Assembly (NCBI GenBank): GCA_947176605.1
Contig: CAMWRH010000020.1
Coordinates: 1 to 43,192 of the forward strand
Length of the DNA stretch: 43,192 nt
From: an uncultured Porphyromonadaceae bacterium
GTDB taxonomy: Bacteria; Bacteroidota; Bacteroidia; Bacteroidales; Muribaculaceae
Direction of reading: 5' to 3'
Shown piece by piece: positions 32,581 to 41,790 of this stretch. Position numbers and translations under genes: made by a program. The notes below the pieces were generated by a model, which searched no databases, was not told the origin of the DNA, and saw only the letters and a list, made by a program, of their open reading frames with translations. Every line of letters starts with the position of its first letter. The stretch's first letter is position 1.

Positions 32581-33915
32581 TCAGCTGGGGAATATGATGT
32601 TGAAGCGGGTCAGGCCGTCGGCATCGGTATGTAGCCGGAAGCGGGCGTGGTGGCGGCGCAGTATCTCGGCTGTCATGGTGAGTCCGATCCCCTGTCCGTC
32701 GGGTTTTGAGGAGTAGAAGGGGGTGAAGAGGTTGGAGGCCACTTCGGCCGACAGTCCGCATCCGTTGTCGCTTACGGTGAGTTGCACGCCGACATCCCCT
32801 TTGCGCCCTATGTGTATGCCTATGTGTATGCCGATGTGTCCGTCGGTGCGTCCGGTGGAGCGTATGGCATCGGTCGAATTGCGTACGATGTTTACCAGCA
32901 CCTGCGCTATCATGTCGGCATCGGCTCTGATGATGAGCGGGGTGGCGGGATGGGTGATTTCTATCTCGCAGTCGGTGTTGGAGCGCAGGAAGGGTAGCTG
33001 TGAGTCGGTAAATGCGCAGAGGTCGAGTGGCAGGAGTGTCGGCTCGGGGAGTCGCACCACGTCGGCATACGAGGCTATGAAGCGCCCCAGGCGGTCGCAG
33101 CGGTCGCGCACGCTCTCTATGAAATCCGACATCTCCGGATCCCGGCTGTGCACATCGGCCAGGATCTGCAGCAGGGTCGAGATACCGGTCATGCTGTTGT
33201 TGACTTCATGAGCCATCAGGCGTATCACCTTGCCGTAGGCCTGCCGGCGGGCCTCCATCACTTCCTCTGTCAGACTCTCCACCAGTAGGAAGGGGCGGCG
33301 GAATCCCCGCTCTACGAAGAATCGGCGCGAACAGCGCAGCACCGAGTTGTCGTCGAGCCGCACCGTGCGTGTCTCGCCGTCGGCAAGGGAGGCGAGCGTG
33401 GCGCTTATCGGCGAGGGGAGGGCATCCATGGTGAGTCCTGTTGCGGCTGCGGCATCGGGGAGGGAGACGAGGCGGATGAAGGCGGGGTTGGCATCGGTGC
33501 AATGCCCGTCGAAGTCGAGTATCGCCACCCCCATCGGGGAGGCCTCTATCAGCAGGTGCAGAAATGAATCCTGTTCGCGCAGGCGGATCTGCTCCTGGTG
33601 CAGGCGGTCCATGAGTGTGTTGAAGAGGGTGGCTATCCGGTCGGCGTCATGTTGGCCGGTCAGGGTGAGCCGGTTGTTGGATTCCTGACCCGAGAGAAGT
33701 TCCATGCCGCGCATCACCATGCGGCGCGGACGCAGCACGGCATGCCAAAGCCCCCAGAGCAGCACACCGGCGCACACGCCGGTGGTCGCCGTCAGACTGA
33801 GGGGAGCCACACCGGGATGCATGGCCATCCATACCAGAATGGCAAATGTGGCGGCAAGCAGAGCGAATATCACTCCGCCGCCCGGTGTCTTAAGCAGTCG
33901 GGAGTGGCGGGTCAT
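32581..33915 (-). CDS. Sensor histidine kinase with PAS domain
   Basis: A 444-residue inner-membrane kinase. Two helices near the N-terminus (VIFALLAATFAILVWMAM and TGVCAGVLLWGLWHAVL) leave only a short periplasmic loop, so the signal may come from the membrane or cytosol. A HAMP-like linker, a PAS domain (FLHLLIEASPMGVAILDFDG), the phosphoacceptor box IRLMAHEVNNSMTGI, and the ATPase boxes VNIVRNSTDAI, DNGCGL and GQGIGLTM follow, as in NtrY/NtrB-like kinases. Between the N and G boxes, three 12-bp repeats (32807-32842) encode a GHIGIHIGIHIG stretch. It overlaps the response regulator stop by four bases, so both are made together. Confidence 0.94.
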   Translation of the reverse strand: MTRHSRLLKTPGGGVIFALLAATFAILVWMAMHPGVAPLSLTATTGVCAGVLLWGLWHAVLRPRRMVMRGMELLSGQESNNRLTLTGQHDADRIATLFNTLMDRLHQEQIRLREQDSFLHLLIEASPMGVAILDFDGHCTDANPAFIRLVSLPDAAAATGLTMDALPSPISATLASLADGETRTVRLDDNSVLRCSRRFFVERGFRRPFLLVESLTEEVMEARRQAYGKVIRLMAHEVNNSMTGISTLLQILADVHSRDPEMSDFIESVRDRCDRLGRFIASYADVVRLPEPTLLPLDLCAFTDSQLPFLRSNTDCEIEITHPATPLIIRADADMIAQVLVNIVRNSTDAIRSTGRTDGHIGIHIGIHIGRKGDVGVQLTVSDNGCGLSAEVASNLFTPFYSSKPDGQGIGLTMTAEILRRHHARFRLHTDADGLTRFNIIFPS

Positions 33916-35285
33916 CGGTTGAGGTTGAATTTTTCAAGTTTGCGGTACAGGGCCTGACGCGTTATGCCGAGCGAAAGGGCCGTTGTGGTGAGATTGCCGT
34001 CATGCAGCTCAAGTGCGCGGCGTATCGCTTCGCGCTCCACATCGGCCAGTGTGGCCGGGGCGCCTGCTGTGGCTTCGGCAGCTCCGGAGGGGGCGGCATC
34101 GCCGGAGCGGGCCGCTTCGGCTTCCTGCCGGAAGAGGTCGGCGCCGATTATCCCGGTGCCGCTTACGAGCATGGCCCGCTCCACCATGTTTTTGAGCTGG
34201 CGTATGTTGCCGGGATAGGGGAGGCGGGTAAGAAGTGTCATGGCTTCGGCCGATATTTCGGGCATGGGGATATTGTGGGTGTGGCTTCCCTGGCGCAGGA
34301 AGTGGCTTACGAGCAGCGGTATGTCTTCGCGCCGCTCGCGCAGCGGCGGCAGCCGCAGGGTGATGAGATTGATGCGGTAGTAGAGGTCTTCGCGGAATGT
34401 GCGGTCGGCCACCCGCGCCGTCAGGTCGGCGTTGGTGGCGCTCACTACGCGGAAGTCGGCGCTACGCGTGCGCGAGTCGCCGAGGGGCTGGAAGGTGTGC
34501 TGCTGCAGCACGCGCAGCATCTTCACCTGCGAGGCGGGATCAAGGTCACCGATTTCGTCGAGGAATATGGTGCCCCCGTCGGCGGTCTCGAAGCGCCCTT
34601 TGCGCGATGTCACGGCTCCGGTGAAGGCTCCCTTTACGTGGCCGAACATCTCGCTCTCAAACAGTGAGGCCGGTATCCCGCCGAGGTTGACCTCCACAAA
34701 CGGCGCCCCGGCCCGCTGGCTGTTGAGGTGTATGGCGCGTGCTATGAGTTCTTTTCCGGTGCCGTTTTCTCCAAGTATCAGCACCGGGGCATCCGATGGG
34801 GCCACGCGCTCCACGGTGGCGAGCAGTTCTTCGATTGCCGGGCTGCGGCCGATGATTCCGGCGCGGTCAAACTTCGGGGATTCCCCGTCGCCAACGCCGC
34901 TGGCCGCATCGGCGGCTTCCGAGAGCCTGAGGGCGGTCTCGATGCGCTGCAGCAGCAGCCGGGAGTCCCAGGGTTTGGTCACGAAGTCGAATGCTCCGGC
35001 TCGCATACCCTCCACGGCGAGGTCGATGCTCCCCCAGGCGGTGATGAGTATCACCGGGAGCCCGGGCATGAAGATGCGTGCCTGCCGCAGCAGGTGCAGC
35101 CCCTCGTCGCCGGAGGTGCTGCGGGTGAAGTTCATGTCCATCAGGGCCAGACGCGGCTTGCCGCTGCGGAAGTAGGGGAGTGCCTCTTCGGGCGACCCTA
35201 CCGCCACGGGCTCCAGCCCCTGGCGGCGCAGCAGGTAGGTCAGTGAGGTGCGTATGGCCGGATCGTCGTCTATTATAAGGATCAT
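33912..35285 (-). CDS. Sigma-54-dependent response regulator, NtrC family
   Basis: A 457-residue activator. The receiver domain (1-125) has the acidic pocket D6-D8 and phosphoacceptor D50, with an insertion (TRSTSGDEG) after it. The AAA+ domain has Walker A GENGTGKE and the sigma-54 contact loop GAFTGA; the Fis-type helix-turn-helix ends in LGITRQALYRKLEKFNL. The start at 35285 (MILIIDDDPAIR) fits the receiver fold. It is co-translated with the kinase and follows the efflux genes. Its probable target is the sigma-54 promoter at 41791-41807 in front of that cluster. A TAAATTTG box at 35418-35425 (minus) might supply a basal transcript. Confidence 0.96.
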   Translation of the reverse strand: MILIIDDDPAIRTSLTYLLRRQGLEPVAVGSPEEALPYFRSGKPRLALMDMNFTRSTSGDEGLHLLRQARIFMPGLPVILITAWGSIDLAVEGMRAGAFDFVTKPWDSRLLLQRIETALRLSEAADAASGVGDGESPKFDRAGIIGRSPAIEELLATVERVAPSDAPVLILGENGTGKELIARAIHLNSQRAGAPFVEVNLGGIPASLFESEMFGHVKGAFTGAVTSRKGRFETADGGTIFLDEIGDLDPASQVKMLRVLQQHTFQPLGDSRTRSADFRVVSATNADLTARVADRTFREDLYYRINLITLRLPPLRERREDIPLLVSHFLRQGSHTHNIPMPEISAEAMTLLTRLPYPGNIRQLKNMVERAMLVSGTGIIGADLFRQEAEAARSGDAAPSGAAEATAGAPATLADVEREAIRRALELHDGNLTTTALSLGITRQALYRKLEKFNLNR

Positions 35286-35359
35286 CGTTGTCGGTTGAGT
35301 TAGCGTAAATCCGTAGGACGCTTTGGTTGATATTCCGTCTTTCTCCGCCCCTGCGGCAA

Positions 35360-35390
35360 CTTCCCTCCGCATCCCGGATGCGGAGGGAAG
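35360..35390. repeat. 15-bp perfect inverted repeat between tolC and the response regulator
   Basis: CTTCCCTCCGCATCC (35360-35374) and its exact complement (35376-35390) are one base apart. No T-run follows on either strand. It may slow or partly end transcription between the efflux and regulator genes. Confidence 0.75.
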
Positions 35391-35409
35391 GATAATCGGC
35401 CGACCGGAT

Positions 35410-36897
35410 TTACTTTGCAAATTTAATCATTTTTTCCATATCCGCCTCTATGGGGGTGCCGGAAGCGAAGTCCCAGAGGGTGAGGCTGCGTATCTGATAG
35501 TAGTAGAGCCAGAAGAGGTAAAGCTCGTTGATGAAGGCGCGTCGCGCTTCGTCTTTCTGACTGCGGGAGTCGTTGAGGTTGAGGGTGGAGATGCGCCCGG
35601 TCATGAAGGTCTCTACGTTGGTGGCGTAGCGGCGGGCGGAGATGGTGTCGGCGCGGGCGGCGATCTCGAGCTGCCGCTGCTGGTTGGCATAGCGCTCCAC
35701 TATCACGTAGAGGTCCTGGCGGAAGGTCTGGGCCTCCTGCCGCAGACCGGTGGCGGTGACGTCGCGCGCGCTTTCGGCCACCTTTACTTTCCCCTCGCGC
35801 CGCCCCCAGTCGAGCAGCGGTATCTCAAACCCTATCTCTATCAGCTGGTTGTCTTTGAGCGGATTGTAGGCGCCCCCGACCGTATGGGCCGAGCCGGTGA
35901 ATCCCACCTGGGCATAGAGGTTGATGCTGCGGCGGTCACCCTTGGCCTGGGCCACGGCATAGTCGGCCTCCATCCGGCGCCGGGCCATGCTGAGGGCGAG
36001 TTTGTTGTTGGCCAGGGCTTTGTCGTAGGCCTCGCCGAAGGGTATCTCTACGTTGGGGAGCATGTCGGGCACCTCGGGGAGCAGTTCGCCTGAATCCTCA
36101 AGGTCGAGGAATGTCTGCAGGCGGAAGGTGGATGTGCGCAGGGCGCTTTCGCAGTCGGTGAGTGCCGATTGGGCATCGAGCAGGTTGAGTTCCATCTGCA
36201 GGAGGTCGTTTTTGCTTATCTGCCCCATGTCGCGTTTTTCTATGGCCACGGCGTGCAGCCGCTCGGCATGGCTGAGGTTCTCGCGGGCTATGGAGAGGTT
36301 CTCGCGGTCCATGAGCATGGAGAAGTAAAGCTGAATTGCGGTGATGGCCACATCTTCGGTGGCACTGAGGAATTCAGCCTGGGCCTCGCGGTAACGCGTA
36401 GGCTCTATCCGGCGGTTCCATTTCGTGTGGTTGACGCCGAATATCGGTTGTGACAGCGTCAGGGCCACGGGTATCGACATGAAGCGGTTGTAGGGCTGGC
36501 CGCTGAACTGCCGCAGGTAGTCGAGCGATGTCGTAAGGCCCAGAGTGCCCCCGGTGGGCCAGATGCTCTGGGTGACTGAAATCTCACCTGAAAGCTGCAT
36601 GTAGTGATTGGCCACGAAGGAGTATTCTCCATCCTGGTTCATGTAGGGAGAGTATTGTTTGTGATATGACGGGAGTGTGCCTTTGAAGGTGATTTCAGGG
36701 AGAAGGGAGGCGCGGTAGGAGCGGTGCTCCCAGTATGCGGCCCGCAGTTGGTCGAGGGCCACGGCGGCGTCAAGGCTTGAAGTGCGTGCCCGGGCTATGG
36801 CCTCTCCGAGGGTCAGGGTTACGGTCTGACCCCGGAGAGGTGCCATAGGCACCGACAACAATATAACAAGCATAAACAATATGTAGATCCTTTTCAT
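35410..36897 (-). CDS. TolC family outer membrane protein (ABC efflux cluster)
   Basis: A 495-residue outer-membrane channel subunit with signal peptide MKRIYILFMLVILLSVPMAP and on to RGQ. Both halves show the family pattern: LTLGEAIARARTSSLDAAVA, WEHRSYRASLLPEITFKG, then FGEAYDKALANNKLALSMAR, and a long helix with QRQLEIAARADTISARRYAT. It is the outer-membrane part of the ABC-type tripartite system encoded upstream on the same strand (adaptor, ATPase, two permeases). A 135-bp gap with a heptamer array separates it from the second permease. Confidence 0.93.
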   Translation of the reverse strand: MKRIYILFMLVILLSVPMAPLRGQTVTLTLGEAIARARTSSLDAAVALDQLRAAYWEHRSYRASLLPEITFKGTLPSYHKQYSPYMNQDGEYSFVANHYMQLSGEISVTQSIWPTGGTLGLTTSLDYLRQFSGQPYNRFMSIPVALTLSQPIFGVNHTKWNRRIEPTRYREAQAEFLSATEDVAITAIQLYFSMLMDRENLSIARENLSHAERLHAVAIEKRDMGQISKNDLLQMELNLLDAQSALTDCESALRTSTFRLQTFLDLEDSGELLPEVPDMLPNVEIPFGEAYDKALANNKLALSMARRRMEADYAVAQAKGDRRSINLYAQVGFTGSAHTVGGAYNPLKDNQLIEIGFEIPLLDWGRREGKVKVAESARDVTATGLRQEAQTFRQDLYVIVERYANQQRQLEIAARADTISARRYATNVETFMTGRISTLNLNDSRSQKDEARRAFINELYLFWLYYYQIRSLTLWDFASGTPIEADMEKMIKFAK

Positions 36898-37026
36898 AGG
36901 GAGTTTAGGCGGTAGGTGATAGGCTTTAGGCGGTGGGTTTTAGGCGAGAGGTTTTAGGTGATAGGCTTTAGACGGTAGGCTTTAGGCGAGAGGTTTTATG
37001 GTAAGGCCTGCTACCTAAAGCCTACC
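36898..37026 (+). repeat. Heptamer repeat array (GGTTTTA/GGCTTTA) with 13-bp inverted repeat
   Basis: The plus strand reads GGCGGTA, GGTGATA, GGCTTTA, GGCGGTG, GGTTTTA, GGCGAGA, GGTTTTA, GGTGATA, GGCTTTA, GACGGTA, GGCTTTA, GGCGAGA, GGTTTTA without a phase break. The end folds back: GGTAGGCTTTAGG at 36974-36986 is the complement of 37014-37026. The gap lies between the second permease and tolC. Confidence 0.88.
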
Positions 37027-37032
37027 CCCAAT

Positions 37033-38310
37033 TCACTCTTCCTTGAGGGCCAGGGCCGGCTCGATCTTCATGGCGCGGCGGGCGGGTATCCCTACGCCGG
37101 CAAGAAGCATTATGCTCATCAGGACGAAGGTGATGAAGCCGGCCAGTGCCATGTCCCATTGCCATCCGTGGAAGTAGGTCACTGAGGCAAGGTAGGAGGT
37201 CGATAGTTTTCCGATTGCCCAAAGGGCTATCCCTGCGGCCAGTATGATGGCTATGCCGAGCAGTGTCATGGCCTCGCTGACGAAGCGGCGGAATATGTCG
37301 GAGTCGGTGGCACCGAAGGATTTGCGCACTGCGATTTCGGATGTGCGCTGATATACGCGGTACCAGAATGTGCCCAGAAGTCCTAAGAATACGATGAAGA
37401 GCAGCAGCAGTGCACCGGCGAAGTAGGTGCGCTGTTGTACGTCGGAGTTCCATTGCAGGCGCAGTTTGTCGTCGAGCAGTGAGTGCACGCCGTCGAGATG
37501 CACGTTTTTGTAGGTCAGTATCGACGGGTCGTCCTCAAGGGCGCGCTCGAAGTCGCGCTCCATGCCGGGCTTTACTTTGAGCAGAAGTTTTTCGCACTGC
37601 AGTATCTCCGCCGAATTTTCACGTATCGGAATCAGCATAGTGGCCGGCATATTGATTTCATACTGTGTGCGGCGTATCCCCTGGAATGTCGCTCCGATGC
37701 GGGGATAGTTGAAATTCCCGGTCAGCGGACCTCTCCCTACGAAATGCTCGAGGTCGATCCCCTCCTGTTCGGTCAGGGGGGATGAGCCGAGCAGTGTCTC
37801 TCCGCGTTCCAGCACGGCGGCCAGTGCATCGGCATCCTTGCCGTCGGGGGAATAGAGTCCGAGCACTTTGGCTCCTTCCGGAGTCAGTTTGCGGGTATTG
37901 ACGGTGTAGGTGACGGTGTCGCCCTCTACGATGTCTTCCAGTCCGTTGCCGATAAAGGTATAGTTGTAGGGGAGGGGATTGTTGCCGTAGGCGGCGTATT
38001 CCACCATAGGCATCCGGCGTATCCTGTCGAGCAGGGCCTGTTTGGCGCCCACCACCTCTGCGATCTGCTCGGCGGGGGTGTCGCCGTAGCCGAAGCCGTA
38101 GACCTGATTGCCGTCGTCGTCGAAGATCTGAATGTCGCCGTAATATACCCCCGTCTCGTCAAACCCTTTCGGATAGTTCACGTCGCGTATCGTGCGTATC
38201 ACGAATACGGCGAGTCCCCATATCACCAGAGCCACTATCAGCAGCTCTATCACGAGCCAGAGGTTCTCTTTCCACTCGTTTTTTATCTGTGAGAATAATG
38301 CGCGTTTCAT
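37033..38310 (-). CDS. MacB-like ABC transporter permease (second)
   Basis: A 425-residue inner-membrane protein with the MacB_PCD/FtsX layout: an N-terminal helix (LWLVIELLIVALVIWGLAVF), a periplasmic domain of about 240 residues, then three helices at the C-terminus beginning with AGALLLLFIVFLGLLGTFWY. The sequence SEIAVRKSFGATDSDIFRRF is the cytosolic coupling segment of the family, and the tail GIPARRAMKIEPALALKEE is typical. The start at 38310 (MKRALFSQIKNEWKENL) fits its paralogue. It probably forms a heterodimer with the permease encoded 51 bp upstream. Confidence 0.92.
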   Translation of the reverse strand: MKRALFSQIKNEWKENLWLVIELLIVALVIWGLAVFVIRTIRDVNYPKGFDETGVYYGDIQIFDDDGNQVYGFGYGDTPAEQIAEVVGAKQALLDRIRRMPMVEYAAYGNNPLPYNYTFIGNGLEDIVEGDTVTYTVNTRKLTPEGAKVLGLYSPDGKDADALAAVLERGETLLGSSPLTEQEGIDLEHFVGRGPLTGNFNYPRIGATFQGIRRTQYEINMPATMLIPIRENSAEILQCEKLLLKVKPGMERDFERALEDDPSILTYKNVHLDGVHSLLDDKLRLQWNSDVQQRTYFAGALLLLFIVFLGLLGTFWYRVYQRTSEIAVRKSFGATDSDIFRRFVSEAMTLLGIAIILAAGIALWAIGKLSTSYLASVTYFHGWQWDMALAGFITFVLMSIMLLAGVGIPARRAMKIEPALALKEE

Positions 38311-38360
38311 ACGATTGTGTGTCTGTAAATGTATGTGTGTGTCTTGGAATGGGTGGGGCA

Positions 38361-39662
38361 TTATTTGTGGGCATTCTCGCCGCTCAGGGCTTCGGCCGGA
38401 TTGGTGAAGGCGGCTTTCAGGGCCGGTATGCCGGCGCTCAGCAGGTTGAGCAGGAAGCAGAAGCCGAGCACCACGAAGAAGATCTGCCAGCTGAAGAGCA
38501 TCGACAGACTTGGCCTTGCCATGGTCTGCGCGAGTGTCATCCCGTAGATGTTGCCGTAGGCTACGAAGTAATTGGAGAATGTCATGATAAACACTATGCT
38601 AAGCACGAGTCCCAGCACCCCGCCTATCATGGAGAGGATGAAGTTTTCGGTCAGCAGGTCGGTCAGCAGCCGGGCGCGTGTGCAGCCGAAGGCGCGTCGC
38701 AGTCCGATTTCGCCTACACGGCGCCGCATGCGGCTGCGGGTCATGCTGCTGAGGTTGATGGCAGGAATCAGCAGCAGTATCGCGTATCCGATATATCTCA
38801 TGCGCCGTTTGCCGGAGAGGTTGGGGGTGTCGTTGGTGCTCACGCCGGAGTTCATGATTTCGGTGTCGTAGGGCTGACCGTGGTAGGTGAGCGAGAGGTC
38901 GTCGTTCTTATGCCGGTCGTTGAATGCGTTGTAGCGCCCCTCGATCTGCTGGTGTATCGAGGCGGGGTCGGTGCCCGGACTGAGCAGCAGTATGGCCTGG
39001 TAATCGCCAAGATAGTAGTTCCATACATTGGAGGGCATTCCGGTCGAGGTGTGGGGCACGAAGGCATCGGCGCAGGTGAGCGACATCAGCGGATTGACAT
39101 CGCTTACCACGCCGCTGACGCGATATTCCCTGTTGCCCACGCGCAGTGAGCGCCCCAATATGTCGGCATCCTTGCCGAAGTGTGTCTCGGCTGTGCTGTG
39201 CGAGAGGATGATGTTGTTGACTCCGGCCTCTGCCTCTTCGCGGGTGAAGGGAGCTCCCTGTTCGAAGGTGTAGTCGTAGATTTTCCAGAAGTTGTCGTCT
39301 ACCTTGCGCAATGCCGATGATACGCTTTTCCCGCCGTCGATGCCGATGGCGATGGTCTCGGCGTAGTTGTCGGTATAGGCCACGAGTTCCACCCCGTCAA
39401 GCCCCTCGTAGAGTTCGTGGGCCAGTTCGAGCGATATATGGGAGGAGGAACGGTTTTTGCCCCCGTAGCTCACCACTTCGCCGCCGAACCCGTAGAGTAT
39501 GCGTTCGCGCCGCGATTCGGGAGCGGCAGAGACGATGTTGATGCGGCTCACCATAAAGTCGCTCATTATTAGGAATACGGCTATCGTGGTGCCGGCTATC
39601 GAGAGCCAGGTCATCAGGGTCTGATGCCGCAGTTCGAATATTATCTGTCGGATATAGTTCAT
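38361..39662 (-). CDS. MacB-like ABC transporter permease (first)
   Basis: A 433-residue paralogue of the following permease with the same plan: N-terminal helix (LMTWLSIAGTTIAVFLIMSDF), a large periplasmic MacB_PCD domain, and C-terminal FtsX helices containing RRRVGEIGLRRAFGCTRARL. The tail GIPALKAAFTNPAEALSGE is the usual end of such proteins. Neither permease carries a fused ATPase, unlike E. coli MacB; the ATP-binding subunit is the separate gene 33 bp upstream. MacB-type systems use ATP to drive export of periplasmic substrates such as peptides, lipids or drugs through TolC. Confidence 0.93.
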   Translation of the reverse strand: MNYIRQIIFELRHQTLMTWLSIAGTTIAVFLIMSDFMVSRINIVSAAPESRRERILYGFGGEVVSYGGKNRSSSHISLELAHELYEGLDGVELVAYTDNYAETIAIGIDGGKSVSSALRKVDDNFWKIYDYTFEQGAPFTREEAEAGVNNIILSHSTAETHFGKDADILGRSLRVGNREYRVSGVVSDVNPLMSLTCADAFVPHTSTGMPSNVWNYYLGDYQAILLLSPGTDPASIHQQIEGRYNAFNDRHKNDDLSLTYHGQPYDTEIMNSGVSTNDTPNLSGKRRMRYIGYAILLLIPAINLSSMTRSRMRRRVGEIGLRRAFGCTRARLLTDLLTENFILSMIGGVLGLVLSIVFIMTFSNYFVAYGNIYGMTLAQTMARPSLSMLFSWQIFFVVLGFCFLLNLLSAGIPALKAAFTNPAEALSGENAHK

Positions 39663-39695
39663 GTCGTGGTAGTGTAGTATGGATGTATGTGGAAA

Positions 39696-40370
39696 TCATT
39701 TTACCTGACGGCCGTCGAAGAACCGGATGATGCGGTCGGTCTGCCGCGCCTGCTCTTCGTTGTGGGTCACCATCACTATCGTGCGCCCTTCCTCGCGGTT
39801 GAGGCGGTGGAGCAGCTGCATCACTTCGGCTCCCATGTGGGAGTCGAGGTTGCCCGTAGGTTCGTCGGCAAGTATGATCTCGGGATTCCCGGCGATGGCG
39901 CGTGCTATGGCCACACGCTGGCACTGGCCGCCCGAAAGCTGAGTGGGGAAGTGGTGCAGGCGGTTGCCCAGGTCGAGGCGTTCGAGCACCTCGCGCACAT
40001 GCTTGCGGCGGTCTTTACCCTTTTCGCCGGGGCGGTAGGTGAGGGGCACTGCCACGTTCTGCATCACGTCGAGCGACGGTATCAGATGGAAGCTCTGGAA
40101 GATGAACCCGAGGTTGAGGTTGCGGAAGCGCGACAGTTCGCGGTCGGAGCAGCCGGTAAGTTCGCGCTCCATCAGGCGCACGCTCCCTTTGGTGGGTTTG
40201 TCGAGCAGTCCGATGATGTTGAGCAGTGTCGATTTGCCGCATCCCGACGGACCCATGATGCTTACAAACTCCCCCTTCTCGATCGAGAGGTTTACGTTTT
40301 CGAGCGCTATTGTCTCGATATCCGCAGTGCGGTATACTTTTTCGATATTCTCAAGCTGTATGATTGCCAT
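39696..40370 (-). CDS. ABC transporter ATP-binding protein (LolD/MacB type)
   Basis: A 224-residue ATPase of the MacB/LolD group. Walker A is GPSGCGKS at 40-47, the signature is LSGGQCQR, Walker B with the D-loop is IILADEPTGNLDS, and the H-loop is MVTHNEEQA. The insertion and length match the MacB subfamily. It is encoded between adaptor and permeases and is the energy subunit for both. A gap of 138 bp with a partly duplicated TTGCTGTAGTTG sequence precedes it, without a recognised promoter. Confidence 0.95.
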   Translation of the reverse strand: MAIIQLENIEKVYRTADIETIALENVNLSIEKGEFVSIMGPSGCGKSTLLNIIGLLDKPTKGSVRLMERELTGCSDRELSRFRNLNLGFIFQSFHLIPSLDVMQNVAVPLTYRPGEKGKDRRKHVREVLERLDLGNRLHHFPTQLSGGQCQRVAIARAIAGNPEIILADEPTGNLDSHMGAEVMQLLHRLNREEGRTIVMVTHNEEQARQTDRIIRFFDGRQVK

Positions 40371-40508
40371 GATGATATGATGTTTAGATGGTTAAGTAGC
40401 TGTAGTTGTTGATGTTGCTGTAGTTGTGGATGAGGTTGCGGCCTGTGCCGGTGTGCCCCGCTGTCGGAAGCCGCATGGCAGTCGCGTGATTTCCTGCCGG
40501 AGATGATG

Positions 40509-41753
40509 TCAGTCCTTGATCGGTATCACGGAGCGGGTGGATTCGATTCCGGCGGTCACCACCACATCCCCCTCCTTAAGGCCGGTCACCACCTCGATAT
40601 AGTCGGGGTTGCTGTCGCCCAGACGCACTTTGCGCCGCTCCAGGCGTGAGTCGGATGTGCGCACGTAGAGGTAGTATTCTCCGGCCCCCTTGAAAAACGA
40701 CCCGCTTTTGATGCGCACCACATCGGGTTTCTCGTCGTAAATCAGGCTGACATGTGCTGCTATGCCGGAGCGCAGTCCGGGGGCATCGGCGGAGTCGAGC
40801 AGGGCGGTAAAGGTGATTACTCCGGCGCTCGACTGCGCGTTGCGCTGGCTCACATGCCCGGAATAGCGGCGGGAGCCGACGCGCACCATCACCGGAGCGC
40901 CGATGGTGAGTTTGTCGCCATGCCCCTCGGGGAGCTCTCCCTGTGCCTTGAAGGAGGACAGGTCGGAGAGCACTGCCAGGCGCTCGCCGGCTCCGACGGT
41001 GGCTCCTACGTTGGAGTTGAGGAAGGTGAGCGTCCCCTTGCGCGGAGCGGCCACCCGGGCCTCTTCGAGTGTGCGGGCCGCCTCGGCAAGCTGCCGGGCG
41101 GAGATGTTTTCTTCAAGATGCTTGCTGGCGGCTGTGGCGCGGGCTATGCGCCGCTCGTTGTCGAGCTGGCGGCGCATCTGCTGGAGCTCGAGTTCGGCGG
41201 TCTGCCATGCGAGGCGCGCCTGGCTCACACGCTCTCCGGTGCCGCTCCCTATGGAGTCGAGGCGCTGCTCGCTGCGGTATTCGGCAAGAAGCTGCTCCAC
41301 GGTGAGCTCTTTGGTGCGGATCCGCATCTCAAGGTCGGTCAGGCGGGTCTCGTCGGTCAGCCCCTGGCTGTGGATCTCGCTCTGCTTCATGGCCAGCTCG
41401 TCGGCTCGGCGCTGCCAGTCGGTGCGTGCGGCCTCGGTGTCGAGGCGGAGCAGGGGAGTCCCTTCGTCGACTGCGTCACCCTCATGGGCGTATACCTCAA
41501 GTATGCGGGTGGCCACGGGAGAGACGATGATCTGTTCGAAGGCGGGCACGATGCGCCCGTTGGTGGTGACGGCACTCTCGATGGTGCCCGTGTCGGCGGT
41601 GCAGAAGGTAAGGTCGCGGCTATGCACGCTGTCCTGCAGCCAGTGGCCGAGCAGTATCCCCCCGGCGGCAAGTGCCAGAAGGGCGCATCCCCAGGGGATA
41701 AGCCGGCGCAGCCGCCGGTGTCGTTTTTCGGAGTCAGGTATGGTTCTGTCCAT
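40509..41753 (-). CDS. HlyD-family periplasmic adaptor (ABC efflux cluster)
   Basis: A 414-residue membrane fusion protein anchored by an uncleaved helix (LIPWGCALLALAAGGILLG, about 18-36) after a short basic cytosolic tail, not by lipid. The lipoyl half (VSPVATRILEVYAHEGDAVD) precedes a long alpha-hairpin, the second lipoyl half (ARVAAPRKGTLTFLNSNVGA), a beta-barrel and the C-terminal domain (VTGLKEGDVVV). The start at 41753 puts the ATG 38-54 bp after a sigma-54 promoter match. It is the first gene of the cluster adaptor-ATPase-permease-permease-tolC-regulator-kinase-tilS. Confidence 0.94.
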   Translation of the reverse strand: MDRTIPDSEKRHRRLRRLIPWGCALLALAAGGILLGHWLQDSVHSRDLTFCTADTGTIESAVTTNGRIVPAFEQIIVSPVATRILEVYAHEGDAVDEGTPLLRLDTEAARTDWQRRADELAMKQSEIHSQGLTDETRLTDLEMRIRTKELTVEQLLAEYRSEQRLDSIGSGTGERVSQARLAWQTAELELQQMRRQLDNERRIARATAASKHLEENISARQLAEAARTLEEARVAAPRKGTLTFLNSNVGATVGAGERLAVLSDLSSFKAQGELPEGHGDKLTIGAPVMVRVGSRRYSGHVSQRNAQSSAGVITFTALLDSADAPGLRSGIAAHVSLIYDEKPDVVRIKSGSFFKGAGEYYLYVRTSDSRLERRKVRLGDSNPDYIEVVTGLKEGDVVVTAGIESTRSVIPIKD

Positions 41754-41790
41754 TGTCGGTAGGTTTTCTGATTTTTCTGATAATCTACCC

